The position numbers were made by a program, and so were the translations under genes. From assembly GCA_947561585.1 (NCBI GenBank), contig CANNZV010000856.1:62001-126000 (forward strand): a stretch of DNA of 64,000 nt, in the 5' to 3' direction. The notes under the pieces are model-generated. The model searched no databases and was not told where the DNA came from. It worked only from the letters and a program-made list of their open reading frames with translations. Position 1 is the first letter of the stretch; each line of letters begins with the position of its first letter. This DNA is from Caprella mutica. Its lineage: Eukaryota; Arthropoda; Malacostraca; Amphipoda; Caprellidae. Of the stretch, positions 1 to 10,190 are shown piece after piece.

Positions 1-422
1 GACTCTATTCTCTGATAGTACATCATCACAGTGACTTTTTTCCTGATAGTACATCATCACAGTGATTCTTTTTTCTGATAGTACATCATCACAGTGACTC
101 TTTTCTCTGATAGTACATCATCGCAGTGACTCTTTTCCCTGATAGTACATCATCACAGTGACTCTTTTCTCTGATAATACATCATCACAGTGACTCTTTT
201 CCCTGATAGTACATCATCACAGTGACTCTTTTCTCTGATAGTACATCATCAAAGTGACTCTTTTCTCTGATAGTACATCATCACAGTGACTCTTTTCTCT
301 GATAGTACATCATCACAGTGACTCTTTTCTCTGATAGTACACCATCACAGTGACTCTTTTTTCTGATAGTACATCATCACAGTGACTCTTTTCTCTGATA
401 GTACATCATCACAGTGACTCAC
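1..422. repeat. 32-bp tandem minisatellite, cut by the window edge
   Basis: About 13 copies of a 32-bp unit built around GATAGTACATCATCACAGTG plus a pyrimidine stretch (ACTCTTTTCTCT). Copies differ by single bases and small length changes in the T-rich part. The array starts before base 1, so its true length is unknown. A stray related sequence (CTGATAGTACATCA) lies near 16240. No open reading frame or gene accompanies it. Confidence 0.95.
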
Positions 423-715
423 TGTACACGTGTTTCGTCAATGTGTTTGGCAAATATTGGTTGTGATATCTAGGTATCACAAAATAATTATTCAATGTAC
501 TTAAATTGGTCAATATAACTCATAGTCACCTTCACATAAAATTATACAATGTCTTAGTTTTCGATTCTACTGTTTGACAAACAATTTTCCAACATGATGG
601 ACCTCTTCAAACTCTAGATTTTATCCAGTTTACTAGTGTGTACGGGGCTGTGATGAAAAAAGATGAAAAAATGAAGAGATTTTAGAACTAATCTTTTAAA
701 ATCTCTTAACTGAAA

Positions 716-897
716 GGAAAAAAATGTACTTTGCAATGTACTTTTTACTTGGGAAGTAACAAGTACTTGTAAAAAGTACTTCTAAGTAATTATTCAAAGT
801 ACTTTTTAGAAAGTACTTCAAGTAGTACTTGAAGTACTTACTTGTTACTTAGTACTTTAACTTGGTACTTGGGAAGTACAATCCCGCCCATCTCTGA
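716..897. repeat. AAGTACTT-rich dispersed repeat, possible hAT-type end
   Basis: Dense direct and inverted copies of AAGTACTT/GTACTT ending in TCCCGCCCATCTCTG. Stretches like this, with a terminal CAGAGATGGGCGG (reverse complement), resemble the subterminal regions of hAT transposons in animals. I found no matching opposite terminus or 8-bp duplication, so the class is a guess. Confidence 0.4.
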
Positions 898-2168
898 GTA
901 TAGAGAGTGCAAGGTGAATAGAACCTTGCTCATTTTTGATGAGAGGCATTTTAAAACGCTCCCAATATTGTGAATAGCCCCAAAACACAATAAATGCAAT
1001 ATTTTTTGAAACAGCAAATGAAGCGTATAGAAATCAAAATATTTATATCTTTACTAAATCAGAATTTTTATTTTTTATTTTTGTGAAATCATGACATTCA
1101 ATTACGTTATGTCGTTTGGATAATAATTAGCCTCTCTATTGGTCAATTTATCAAAAACTTTTACCAAAAAAAAAAATAGTGCTTGAAGATGAAGAACTCG
1201 AAAACACATTTTTTCAGTTATGACGAAGTTGTCGCAATGGAACGAGATGTTGTAAGCTAGTGCAAGGTTTGATGTTATTTGTGTTTTATTGTGTGTCTAA
1301 CTATTTTTTCCTCATCTTTTATTCTTTCACTGTGAATATGTTGCAAGTTAGGGGTTTCTCTATTTCCTTATGTGTGTACGTGTGATTGGGGTAGGAGTGC
1401 GTATGATGACTGGTATAAAATGGGAGTGATTAGCTTCTACGATGTAATAAAGTCCTCTCTACATGATCTATCCTTAGTAATGCGTATATCCACAGTATGG
1501 GAAACGGAAAAAAAAATGATTTCGTCAAAAAAATCCGTTGTTGTGAAATTGGATGCCAAAGTCTGCCGTCGCAACTAACTAACTTTTTTTGTATTTTTTT
1601 TAGATATTGTTGCATGGGAATGTGTCACTACCAACTCTTTGAGCCGAACCTGTTTTGTATTTACTCTTCAGATAATTAGTTTTCATTAGAGATATTTAGA
1701 GAAAATGTACGACATTATATTTAAATCTCCCTCAAATCTGACTACTAAAAAGTTTTGATTTGAGGAGCTTTACACTCTAACTTATGTATGTATTTTCATA
1801 ATAATGGTGGCGATCGTAAGTTCTTTTGAGATATAGTTTTTTAAGCATAATAGAAAAAAAAGACACTACAAAAAGAGGTAAATATTAAGAGAAATATAAA
1901 TATAAAGTAGGTTTATTAATACTGTAGTATATCAATTGTCAAATTAATAATATACAATTAAATTTATTAGTGTTCTGGAAAAGTATAAATTTGAACGTGA
2001 TGTAAATGGATCACCATTTTTTATAATAGCTGACAAAGAAAATGATATATAGTAAATAATAAAAGCTGGAATAAACTAAATTAATCGTAGCTGCTTAGAC
2101 TAAATTGCGACATTTGGAAATCCCATAGTATTGTCATAATGTCTAATTTGTAGCACATATTAGTTATA
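898..2168. other. intergenic, nothing recognised
   Basis: AT-rich sequence with only short chance open frames (60-70 codons, overlapping on both strands around 1372-1680). No domain, splice-consistent gene or repeat terminus was recognised. Confidence 0.5.
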
Positions 2169-2367
2169 GGGGAGAACCGAGAGCATTCGGACACTTTTGG
2201 GGAAAACTGAATAATTCGTAAACTAATTCAAATTTAACTATATATAGATTTCTGTATGTAGATGAATCATTTTACTTCAATTTGTATTAAGATTGTTTTA
2301 CAGTTTAAACCTTCATTCGAATGATATAAGACAAAATTTAAGAGAGATTCAAGTGTCCGAATGCTCC
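2169..2367. mobile_element. MITE-like fragment with GGGGAGAACC terminus
   Basis: Left end GGGGAGAACCGAGAGCATTC follows a TA. The inverted motif GTCCGAATGCTCCC recurs at about 2352-2366 and again, more completely, at 7599-7624 (TGTCCGAATGCTCCCGGTTC then TCTCC). Either a short MITE was truncated on its right, or the outer element spans to 7624 and was split by the insertions between. Confidence 0.55.
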
Positions 2368-2372
2368 CTCCT

Positions 2373-2888
2373 TTTACCTAAACTTTATATAATAGCTAAA
2401 TTACATTTGTTGAGTGGATTATGTTAATCATTAAATCAAAGTAAATGAAAATAATCTCGGTTAGTTTATAGGTAACTAATTATTGTAATAAACTTCATAA
2501 AAATTTCCAAACCAAGTTAATTAGTAACTACTAATCTTAGTAATCTAGGTAGGTAGTTCTTTAGTAATTAATAATTCTAGATAAAAGTAACTAACCTATA
2601 TAATTAGTAAATATCTAATTAGTATCCCATGTAATTAGTAATTTTAACTATTCAAGGTAGTTAATAGTTACTAACTACCTATAACCTAGGTTAGTTAGGT
2701 ATCTAGTTTAAAAAATGTGGAGAGCTTATGTCGCCGATCTGAGTAGTTAATTGCACATGTAAATCCACGAGATTAAAAAGTCAATCCACGTATGGATGCT
2801 ATTGATTTTTGAATCAAAAGTCTAGTGGAAAAGCGGAGAAAAAAGTCCGGTGGAAAGACTGAAAAAACCCTGCGTGTGTACGGCCCTT
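2373..2888 (-). mobile_element. truncated copy of the AAGGGCCGTACACACG-TIR element
   Basis: Matches the complete element at 59811-60822 in reverse orientation, including the TTAGTAACTA-rich interior and the end AAACCCTGCGTGTGTACGGC. The right end reads GGCCCTT followed by TA. The other half, including the second terminus, is missing. The breakpoint at about 2373 adjoins the GGGGAGAACC fragment. Confidence 0.75.
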
Positions 2889-2897
2889 TATGCTTCA

Positions 2898-2983
2898 TTT
2901 ACTATCACCTCTTCATTTTCCTCTTCCATCCTTAAGTGCAGCCGCCGGTGCTTGTGTCCCGTTTCGTCACATTCCTTGGTAAG
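2898..2983 (+). repeat. left part of a dispersed repeat split by the Gypsy element
   Basis: Begins TTACTATCACCTCTTCATTT, which also occurs inverted at about 13083-13110. It ends CCTTGGTAAG, where the Gypsy element inserted. The repeat resumes at 7383 with GTAAGTGACTGCATTCATGG. An uninterrupted CTTACCAAGG join is present inverted at about 53513, which confirms the original continuity. Confidence 0.7.
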
Positions 2984-3150
2984 TGTGATGTTCTTATTTA
3001 GTTAATAAAACAAGAGTGTATTTCTGGAGAATAAATTCTAAAAATAATAGCATCTTGACAATACTTATGCAATGTTGGTATCCAATTTACGTGCAGTGAA
3101 TACCGACTTATTTTAACAGATTAAATGTATTTTACATAATACGTATTACA
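2984..3150 (-). repeat. 3' LTR of the Gypsy element
   Basis: About 167 bp. It shares TGTGATGTTCTTATTTAGTT, the AATAATAGCATCTTGAC block and AACAGATTAAATGTA with the other LTR. On the minus strand it begins TGTAATACG directly after a purine tract. The copies differ by single substitutions and two indels (for example an extra CCAATTTACGTGCAGTGAA-like segment here), so the insertion is not recent. No envelope-like gene lies between integrase and LTR. Confidence 0.9.
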
Positions 3151-3178
3151 ATTCCTTTTCTTTCTTTCTTTCTTTCAC
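3151..3178 (-). other. polypurine tract of the Gypsy element
   Basis: Plus-strand CTTTCTTTCTTTCTTT corresponds to a GA-rich run on the element strand immediately upstream of the 3' LTR, where plus-strand DNA synthesis would be primed. The GAAA repeat may have expanded as a microsatellite. Confidence 0.75.
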
Positions 3179-3187
3179 TTAAGTATG

Positions 3188-4188
3188 TTAATCAATAGGA
3201 CGTAAATGTATTCTATTCCTCCAATAAGTAAATCCTCCTGGTAACTTGATTAAATATTTCCTATGTTGTCCTATTCCAATATCTGTTCCAGTAGAGACCC
3301 ATTTCAATGATCTTGTATCTTGAATGAACACTTCTGTTCCAACTGTTAAGCTTTTCTGACTAACAGAACTCCTATCGAAATATTTCTTCATTTTCTGTTT
3401 AGTCATATCCAAATCATATCTTCTCTTCTCCTCCTTCCACTTGGTTTGGAAAGATTTCTGATGTACTGGTACCGGTGATCTGAGAGAGTGTCCAAATACC
3501 ACTTCTGCTGGAGAATATCCTGTTTCATTTGGGGTGTTTCTACATTCCATTAGTCCTAGTAAATATTCCTCAGAGTCTATATTTCCTGCATCAGTTGTTT
3601 TCCTAATAAGAGTTTTCATTGCCTTAACTGAAGCCTCAGCATGACAGTTGGACAAGGGAAAATATGGACTTGACTGCACGAAGTTTACTCCCCACCGTTT
3701 AAGAATTAACCTGAAATCTCTTGATGAAAACTGAGGACCATTGTCGCATCTGAATCGTACGGGTACTCCTAGATCAACAAAGCACTTTCTGACTGCTGAT
3801 ATCAGGGACCTGGACGTCGTTTGTCCTTTGTTAAATTTGAATACAGTTGGCCATCCTGAAAGTCTATCTTTATAAACCAGGTAATCTTTGTCACTGTATG
3901 AGAAAAAATCTGCAGAGACATCTTCAAAGATTTGCGACGGAGCTGATTCTATAATCAATGGCTCCTTTGTCTGAGTCGCTCTGTTTTTCTTGGCAAGGTA
4001 AACATGAAGAATGAAAATATCATGTTCGTTAAGTCACTGTTCAGATAAGGCCAATATACAGTTTGTCGCGCTCTCCTCTTCGCACGTTCTAATCCTTGAT
4101 GCGCAAGATGAAGTTTCATCAGAACACTTTTTCTGCATTCTGTAGGTATAACAAGACGATGATTATACAATATCAATCCTCCTTCCAC
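3188..4188 (-). pseudogene. Gypsy integrase (broken)
   Basis: Two adjoining minus-strand frames. The first (4188-3955) carries the zinc-binding-type N-terminal region (HLAHQGLERAKRRARQTVYW). The second (3958-3188, 256 codons) carries the catalytic core: FRCDNGPQFSS supplies the second catalytic Asp, and CHAEASVKAMKTLI supplies the Glu 35 residues on. An upstream Asp lies in the DKDYLVYKDRLSGW stretch. The C-terminal part resembles a GPY/F-type tail. In life the enzyme inserts the cDNA copy into host DNA. The frame change between the two parts shows decay. Confidence 0.9.
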
Positions 4189-4282
4189 TGATAGCTATGC
4201 CTAATGTTCCAGTAAGAACGAAGATCAGGAGTCAATTGCTTTCTTTCTATAATATTGTTGAAACCAGTAACGATGAGCTTTT

Positions 4283-4762
4283 TCAATCCTGATAATTTGT
4301 ATCCCTATCAGCTGCTTCTTTTAGCTCATCTAGATGTAGATCATCCAGATATTCTCTTTGAATAGACTGGATCTGAAGGCATCTAATGACGGAAAGACAT
4401 TCTTCATCTTCACTTTCGTTTGAGTCAACAATTGGATTTAGAGACAGAGCATCTGGTATCTTGTGTAGAGTTCCTTTTATCCATTCAGTTGTGAAGATGT
4501 AATTGCTCAGCTTCTCTTTTAATCTCTGAAGCCTTTTGTTTTCTAGCTCATGAAGTCTTTTTAAGTTAAGTATTGATACCAAAAGCTTGTGATCAACTAA
4601 CAGAGTAAAATGTTCCATTCCTAGCAGATAAATCCTAAATTTGCTCACAGCCAATGTTGCAGCTTGAAGCTCCAATTCTACCATTGAATATCTTGTCTCT
4701 ATATCCGTTAGAAATCTTGAGCCACAACGTATCATCTTCCATTCTCTTCCATGTTGCTGCAA
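4283..4762 (-). pseudogene. Gypsy RNase H-like segment (broken)
   Basis: Minus-strand frame with the RNase H signature order of Ty3/Gypsy elements: TRYSMVELELQAATLAVSKF (conserved E of the second motif) and LLVDHKLLVSILN (Asp of the DHK motif), then a tether ending KIPDALSLNP. In intact elements the tail motif reads N/H-x-x-AD-A-LS. It lies directly between the RT and integrase regions and is in a different frame from RT. The enzyme would degrade the RNA strand of the RNA:DNA hybrid. Confidence 0.85.
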
Positions 4763-4892
4763 TAAGACGTATCCAAATCCATTAAGTTTCGAAGCGTCTG
4801 TTCGTAGGAGTTGAAGGTTGAAACTGAGTTAGTACAGGTGGATTTCATAATGCTACCTTAGTCTTCTGGAATGCTTCATTATGTACTTGTAG

Positions 4893-5639
4893 CTATAAGA
4901 ATGTTGTATTCTTCTTCAATAACTCTCTAAGAGGTCCTGCAGCTGAGCTCACTTCTGTGCTAAATTCTACTAACTGATTAACCAATACAAAAAATGACTT
5001 CAAGTTGGTAACTGATTTTGGTTGAGGAAACTTCATGATAGCCTCAATCTTTTCAGGATCTGCTGCGATTCCTTTGTCTGATATAACATATCCAACGTAT
5101 TTCACTTCTTCTTGAGCAAATACAAATTTGTCTGGATTTAGAGTAATCTTACTCCTTCTGCATCTATCCAAGTACTTCTTCACCAGTCCAACATGTTCTT
5201 CAAATGTTGAGCTGTATATGATTGCGTCATCAATGACCTTTTCAACATTTTTCAAATCTACAATAGCAGCGTCTCCTCGCCGGCTGTATTCGTCACCGGT
5301 GGAGCTCAGTCCCACCGGGGCTCGCAAGAATTTGAAACGTTTCCATGGAGTTAAAAATGTTGTCATTTTCTGAGCTTCTCCTTCGAGCTCGATTTGCCAA
5401 TATCCACTTTTAGCGTCCAGCGTGGTAAAATATTTCGCAATAATGGCAATGTTGGTGACAGCTTCATTAGGTGTCTTCGTTGGGTATATTGGTCTCTGGA
5501 TATGTTTTTTCAGTTGAGTGAGATCAACATATATCCGTATCCCAACTTTTGGCTTATTTACCACAACTATAGGATGACACCATTCATTTGCTTCGTCACA
5601 TACTGGAGCAATTATATTCTGGTTCAGCATTTCGTCCAA
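4893..5639 (-). pseudogene. Gypsy reverse transcriptase (broken)
   Basis: 248-codon minus-strand frame. Fingers: VVVNKPKVGIRIYVDLTQLK. Palm: FTTLDAKSGYWQIELEG (the first catalytic Asp in LDAKSGYWQ). The active-site loop reads VIDDAIIYSS in place of the usual YxDD. Thumb approach: LNPDKFVFAQEEVKYVGYVI, typical of Ty3/Gypsy. Between FLRAPVGLSS and VEKVIDDAIIY the sequence is GC-rich and unlike the family, as though locally rearranged. This copy is probably dead. Confidence 0.9.
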
Positions 5640-5813
5640 CTTCTCTTTAATTCTTGCCGTTGAGAGAATGGTATCGGACGAGTCGTACTAATCGAGTACG
5701 GTAAATAGTTTACACGCAAGTGAATTTTCATTGGTGAACCTATCATGGGGCTAAGCTTGTCTTGTTGATCCGTCTGAGTATTCATCCAATAATTGATCCC
5801 TTATCTTGCTTCG

Positions 5814-6311
5814 TTACAATCCTGAAGGGAAATCTGCATACAATAACTTTAGTCTCTTGCAAGCATCGTAAGATAACAGCAAATCGTGCTGATTGTCACA
5901 TATTATTATTTCCTCTTCTATTGCAATGTTCTTCAACTTAATCACAGCTGATAAACATGCATACGTACGAATATTGCTTCCGTTTGCTGCAGTGAGTTTC
6001 ACGTTAGACTTTTTCAAATGTCTGTGATTGACATTCAGTCTCTTTAGGAAGCTTCATCCTGCAACAGTAATTTCTGCTCCTGTATCAGGTATAGCAGAAA
6101 ATTTAGATTTGTTGTTTCCAACTGCAATTTTCATCTGCACCAATGGTGAAGATTTCTTCACTTCACTTCTTACGGTGGTGCTGACCAAGTTAGCAGTTCT
6201 GAGAGAGTTAATCTTTCCCGTCGAACTCTTTCTTGCATCTTCTCTCTTCGGTGCTTTGCAATCCTTTATCCAATGTCCAGTCTTGTTGCAATTTTTGCAT
6301 GGGAATTTCAT
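5814..6311 (-). pseudogene. Gypsy zinc knuckle and aspartic protease (broken)
   Basis: The minus-strand frame 6311-6054 starts with a CCHC knuckle (CKNCNKTGHWIKDC) and continues to the protease active-site motif IPDTGAEITVAG. A stop follows. A second frame (6017-5814) continues the protease fold (ANGSNIRTYA, CDNQHDLLLSYDACKRLKL). The family protease processes the Gag-Pol polyprotein. Confidence 0.87.
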
Positions 6312-6353
6312 TGTTGGGCATTTTCCGTACTGATGCTGCCTTTTACATTTATT

Positions 6354-6827
6354 TCATTGCTTTTTACTTTCTTTCAGCGAGTCTCTTCCGAAATCTCGTT
6401 TCTTATCTTCAGTGACTTTGGCTACTTTCTTAGTGCCTGAAAGATTTTCTGAATCTCTAATTGACGATTCGTGACATTGGCAAAAATCAATAACATTTTG
6501 CAAGGTTGGAAATGGGTTTATATCCAGAAGTTTCTGGCGTAGTTCCCTGTCCATTATGCCAGACTTCACTTTAGTGATCAAGCGTTGCTCCTCGCAATGA
6601 GCACACATGTCTGCTTCTGCTGACAGCTACTTGACTGCAACGAAGAATTGGTCGAAAGATTCACCATCTTCTTGCTTTCGTTCGTCGAACATCACCCTGT
6701 CAGTTGCAATATTGCGCTTTGACCTCATGTGTTGTTGTAATCTGTCCAGCGTTTCTGTAACGGATATTTCATCTTCGTTACTGATGCCTATTGCACACTT
6801 CACAAGTGCTTTCGTTTCAACTGACAT
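6354..6827 (-). pseudogene. Gypsy gag (broken)
   Basis: Two minus-strand frames (6827-6627 and 6608-6354) make up a capsid-like region with MFDERKQEDGESFDQFFVAV and KVKSGIMDRELRQKLLDINP, a pattern of invertebrate Gypsy gag proteins in which a capsid helix precedes the CCHC knuckle. An internal stop separates the halves. The stretch from about 6840 to 7233 should be the gag N-terminus and leader but has no clean frame. Confidence 0.75.
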
Positions 6828-7233
6828 GCAACTCCTCTAGTATGCCAGTTGAATTCCTATTGGCATTTCCTCTATTTTCTGCACCACAGAATAATCATTC
6901 TATGATTCTCGCCAACTAGTAAATTAACTGAAAGAAACGTCAGCCTCCAGTTGAGACGGTTTAGTAGCTTCTGGTTAGCATTCATTTCTGTGGTGATGTC
7001 CTTCAGTTGTTACTGGAGGAGTGTTGACTGCACCACTTCACGTAGATAGAGACTCTTGTAGTACTCGTATCTGTTCTTCTTGAAGCTTTAAACGTCTGTG
7101 TTCTAGATATCTTCTTTCACTTTCTTCTTCTCTCCTTCTTTCATTGTGGGCCTCTTGCCTTTCCAAGTACTGCTGAAACCAACTTGGAGGTGCTGTTGAT
7201 TCCTTCAAGGTTCCTTAGCTTTCTTTTTCTGTT

Positions 7234-7248
7234 GGCTTGTCCCTGCCA
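7234..7248 (-). other. primer binding site of the Gypsy element
   Basis: On the minus strand TGGCAGGGACAAGCC begins at the base after the LTR's terminal CA. Beginning with TGG (complementary to tRNA CCA) and touching the LTR is the expected arrangement. The primer tRNA's 3' end would read GTCCCTGCCA; I cannot name the tRNA. Confidence 0.75.
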
Positions 7249-7382
7249 TGTGATGTTCTTATTTAGTTAATAAAACAAGAGAATATTTCTGGAGAATAAA
7301 TTCTAAAAATAATAGCATCTTGACGATACTTATACAATGTTGGTATACCGATTTATTTTAACAGATTAAATGTAATATTACA
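7249..7382 (-). repeat. 5' LTR of the Gypsy element
   Basis: About 134 bp and shorter than the 3' LTR through two small deletions. The shared blocks are TGTGATGTTCTTATTTAGTT at one end and AACAGATTAAATGTAATATT plus ACA at the other. The GTAAG target duplication follows at 7383. Confidence 0.9.
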
Positions 7383-7560
7383 GTAAGTGACTGCATTCAT
7401 GGAGTAACTTTGCTGCATCCATGAGCTTTGTCACCGACGGTGGTAAGTGACTTTGTTCATGGAGCCACTTTCTTTTCTGACTGCTTCTTCTAGTCCCTTG
7501 TATTTAATTTCCTTTTGACGTCAGCGATATGGCCTTTGGTTCCGAAGCAGACGTTAAACC
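7383..7560 (+). repeat. right part of a dispersed repeat
   Basis: Runs GTAAGTGACTGCATTCATGG ... CCCTTGTATTTAATTTCCTT to a GACGTCAGCG end. Two other copies lie inverted at about 12888-13110 and 53376-53520. Within the repeat the GTAAGTGACT..TTCATGGAG..CTTT module occurs twice. No coding capacity or class-specific terminus was found. Confidence 0.75.
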
Positions 7561-7598
7561 CCCACTAAATTAAAAACGAGTTGTCCGAACCATCCCTA

Positions 7599-7624
7599 TG
7601 TCCGAATGCTCCCGGTTCTCTCCT
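7599..7624 (-). repeat. right GGAGAGAACC terminus
   Basis: Inverted counterpart of the sequence at 2169 (GGGGAGAACCGAGAGCATTC against GGAGAGAACCGGGAGCATTC), followed by TTA. It could mark the far end of the outermost element of the 2.2-7.6 kb nest. Confidence 0.6.
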
Positions 7625-7975
7625 TATTTTCTTTGTATCAGTGAAATATTAAAGTTATTATTAAATATATAATTATGTAAACATTCTTTTCATTTTCTAT
7701 TTAGGTATTATTTAAATCTATTTTACAGTGAAAATGTTAACCAACGTAAAGTCGTTTCAGTCAGTGTGCCAGTCCTATATTTTAGAGGCACACCCGGCAA
7801 ATTCCTCACAATTCTCACCTCAAAATACCGTAGTATAGACCCCAACCTTGATGTAAGTTAATTTTATATACTTAAAAATCAATATACATATATAGTTACT
7901 CAATTTTATTCATCTCTTTTCCATTGTTTCACGGTTTTATTAATGTATAAATACCTAACTAAGTCCATCTCTCTA

Positions 7976-8430
7976 TTGGGGGTACGGTCAAGAGCCCCCC
8001 CCCCCCCCCGGTCGTCACGAGTCCAACTAGGTCATAAGCCACCCGGTCACGAGCCCCCCCTCCCTGTTTTTTTTAATCCTTATTTACCTAGTTAAATAAA
8101 TGAAGAACTACTTTGATAGAAATAACTGAGAGTTGCTAATTTAGTTTGTTGTATCCGCTAGTTTGTTGTACTGCACACTTCATGATTGTTGAATGACCTG
8201 GCAGGGGGGTTCGGAGGGCAGCACGCCCCCCTATATACATACATTTTATGTTTAATCAATAATGAACTATACAAAAGTGTCAATAAGGATTAAATAATAT
8301 AGGTAAATAAGGATTAAAAAACAGGGGGGCTTGTGACCGGGGGGGGGGGGTTCATGACCGGGAGGAGGGGCTCTTGACCGATGGGTTGGGGGTTGGAGCT
8401 CATGACCAGGGGGGGGGGGCATGACCTACA
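7976..8430. repeat. foldback repeat with C-tract and G-tract ends
   Basis: The left part has GGTCAAGAGCCCCC plus a C run, GGTCACGAGCCCCCC and AACAGGG-complement motifs. The right part carries the inverse (GGGGGGCTTGTGACCGG, TTCATGACCGGG, CTCTTGACCGATGG, CTCATGACC). The centre (about 8150-8240) has CACTTCATGATTGTTGAATG and GACCTGGCAGGGGGGTTCGG, which recurs inverted at about 41170-41280. The G runs of 9 or more could form quadruplexes. Tract lengths in an assembly are unreliable here. Confidence 0.7.
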
Positions 8431-8454
8431 CCCGTTTCAGATACTGGAAAATTG

Positions 8455-8620
8455 TTAGCCAATTATTGAGCCAAATTATTTAAAAAAATTCTGAGCCAAA
8501 CCAATTTGGCTCATTTTTTGAAGATTTCAATCCAAAACTAACATGGGAACATAGGAATTTATTTAAAATTTTAAGCCAATTAGACATATCTTAGTTTTGA
8601 CCTTTTGAAATCTAATCCAA
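8455..8620 (+). repeat. dispersed GAGCCAAATT repeat
   Basis: Sequence with GAGCCAAACCAATTTGGCTC, AGATTTCAATCC and AACATGGGAACATAGGAAT. A clear inverted relative is in BAP1 intron 1 at about 32810-32940 (CATATGTTCCCATGTTAATT, GAGCCAAATTGACTTGGCTC). The class is unknown. Confidence 0.6.
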
Positions 8621-9453
8621 TTAATTGACTTTGCCTTTAAGTGACATACTCTGTAACATGGAACTAAGTTGTTCTAGCACAGTACCTATAACGTCAAATA
8701 ATTCTTTTATAGCTCGTGCAATAGCTCGTGTATAGCTCGTGACATGCATTATTATTTACAGATAATGATATTAATAATATTTCCGTCTTCTCTTTGCATT
8801 TATATCTTCCAAGTTTTTCTCTTTTACATCTGTATTAGTATCCCCTTAAAAGAGATTTCATAGAAAACTAGTTCTATCCTTAGTCGTAGAAAATTATATC
8901 TATTCGTTGGAAGACTAATTTATTTCTTATTCACTTGCTAGGATATTAAATAAGTTTTAAGCTATTCGTCAATTTGATGTTAAATTTCATTGAGTATATT
9001 TTATAATGGTTTAACGCTTAAAACATACATGTATTAGTTAAACACCTTCTTTAAATATTGTGATCATTTTTTGTTTTTCTAAATACAGGCATCCCCCTCT
9101 TTAGTTTCCAAATCACGACTCAATTTAGTTACCAAACGGTAACTATAGCGAATAGAAGTAACAAGAAATTGATAATTGTCACTCCTTGATTATATATCTC
9201 ATTGTAATTTTTATACAGTTATTAAAGTACTACGTATATAAGCATATTATTAATAATATACAGTCTTTCATTGTTTGTGACTGTAATGAAAAAGTTTAAA
9301 GTCGTGCATTTATTAAATGTTTTAAAATCCATCTATAGCTTAACTCTCACTCAGTATAGGTGAGTAATTAATAGATACTTAGACTTCTATAATTATTGTG
9401 CTACATTTAAAAAAAACAGCAATTTTATGCTCTATGAAATATTTTTGGTTGTA
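8621..9453. other. intergenic, nothing recognised
   Basis: AT-rich, with no long frame, repeat terminus or RNA gene that I can support. Confidence 0.5.
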
Positions 9454-9644
9454 GGGTACTAAGTTCCAAGTTATTGGTTGGTTCTATAATTTCGGACACG
9501 TCAGATTTTTTTTTTTTATTATTTAACTTCTATTCTAATTGGTATCATGGATACCAATTAAAATAAAAGTTAAATAATGATTATTATATAAATATTTTCA
9601 CGTGTTCGAAAATATGAAACCGTGCGATAACACTGAACTTACCC
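9454..9644. mobile_element. GGGTAAGTTC-family MITE
   Basis: Ends GGGTACTAAGTTCCAAGTTA and CTGAACTTACCC, both against TA. The centre is AATTGGTATCATGGATACCA flanked by TTATTTAACTT/AAGTTAAATAA inverted arms. Other copies in this window share the ends and the GGTATCCATGATACC core. There is no transposase, so it is non-autonomous. TA duplication points to a Tc1/mariner-type source. Confidence 0.8.
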
Positions 9645-10019
9645 TAAAATGGGACATGTTGAATTTCTGAACCAATTGGTTCTAATAACCTCATCTGGAT
9701 TATAATTTTGATGTTTTTTTTAGTTATCGTGAAATAATCACAAAAAAATGTCTTCGTTTTCTATGTCTACTAACGGTTCTTATTTCGAAACATGACTCGA
9801 AATAAGTACCACTTTTGTTAAAGCGAGGTGTACTTAAAGCAATGCCTGCCTGTAAATTATATTATTTCAGTTACTGTACACCAGACACACGTCTTCAAAT
9901 ATAAATGCTTTTCTCCGAACCTGTTTTATTCCAAACACGGCTTCGGCAGAAACGCGGAATCCCGCGAAAAATATTACCGAATTATTATGATATATAAATT
10001 ATTTATATGGTGTATAAAC

Positions 10020-10190
10020 TTATATATAAATATAATAATTATTCTTTACATTTTATCTCAATTGGTATCCATGATATAAGCACGTATCATGATACCGATA
10101 CCAATTAAAATAGAATTTCAATAATAAATATTATAATTTTTTATTGCTTCTTCGAAAATGTGGAACCATCCGATAACTTAGAACTTACCC
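10020..10190. mobile_element. GGGTAAGTTC-family MITE, left end unclear
   Basis: The right end TTCGAAAATGTGGAACCATC ... GAACTTACCC is followed by TA. The core is TTGGTATCCATGATATAAGC with a second ATGATACC stretch. The left terminus has diverged or is lost. Confidence 0.65.

Larger units (their letters stand above)
2979..7387 (-). mobile_element. Ty3/Gypsy LTR retrotransposon, complete structure, decayed ORFs
   Basis: About 4.4 kb element transcribed on the minus strand. Both LTRs run TG...CA and are flanked by the 5-bp target duplication GTAAG (2979-2983 and 7383-7387). A primer site (TGGCAGGG) abuts the 5' LTR and a polypurine tract abuts the 3' LTR. The coding order on the minus strand is gag, CCHC zinc knuckle, protease, reverse transcriptase, RNase H, integrase, which is the Ty3/Gypsy order. 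The reading frame is broken by several stops and frameshifts, so this copy cannot be autonomous. It sits inside an older dispersed repeat (2898-2983 plus 7383-7560). Confidence 0.93.

Noticed and set aside
1372..1679. Three overlapping 60-68 codon frames
   Set aside because: Overlap on both strands, no domain, no conservation evidence, AT-rich chance frames.
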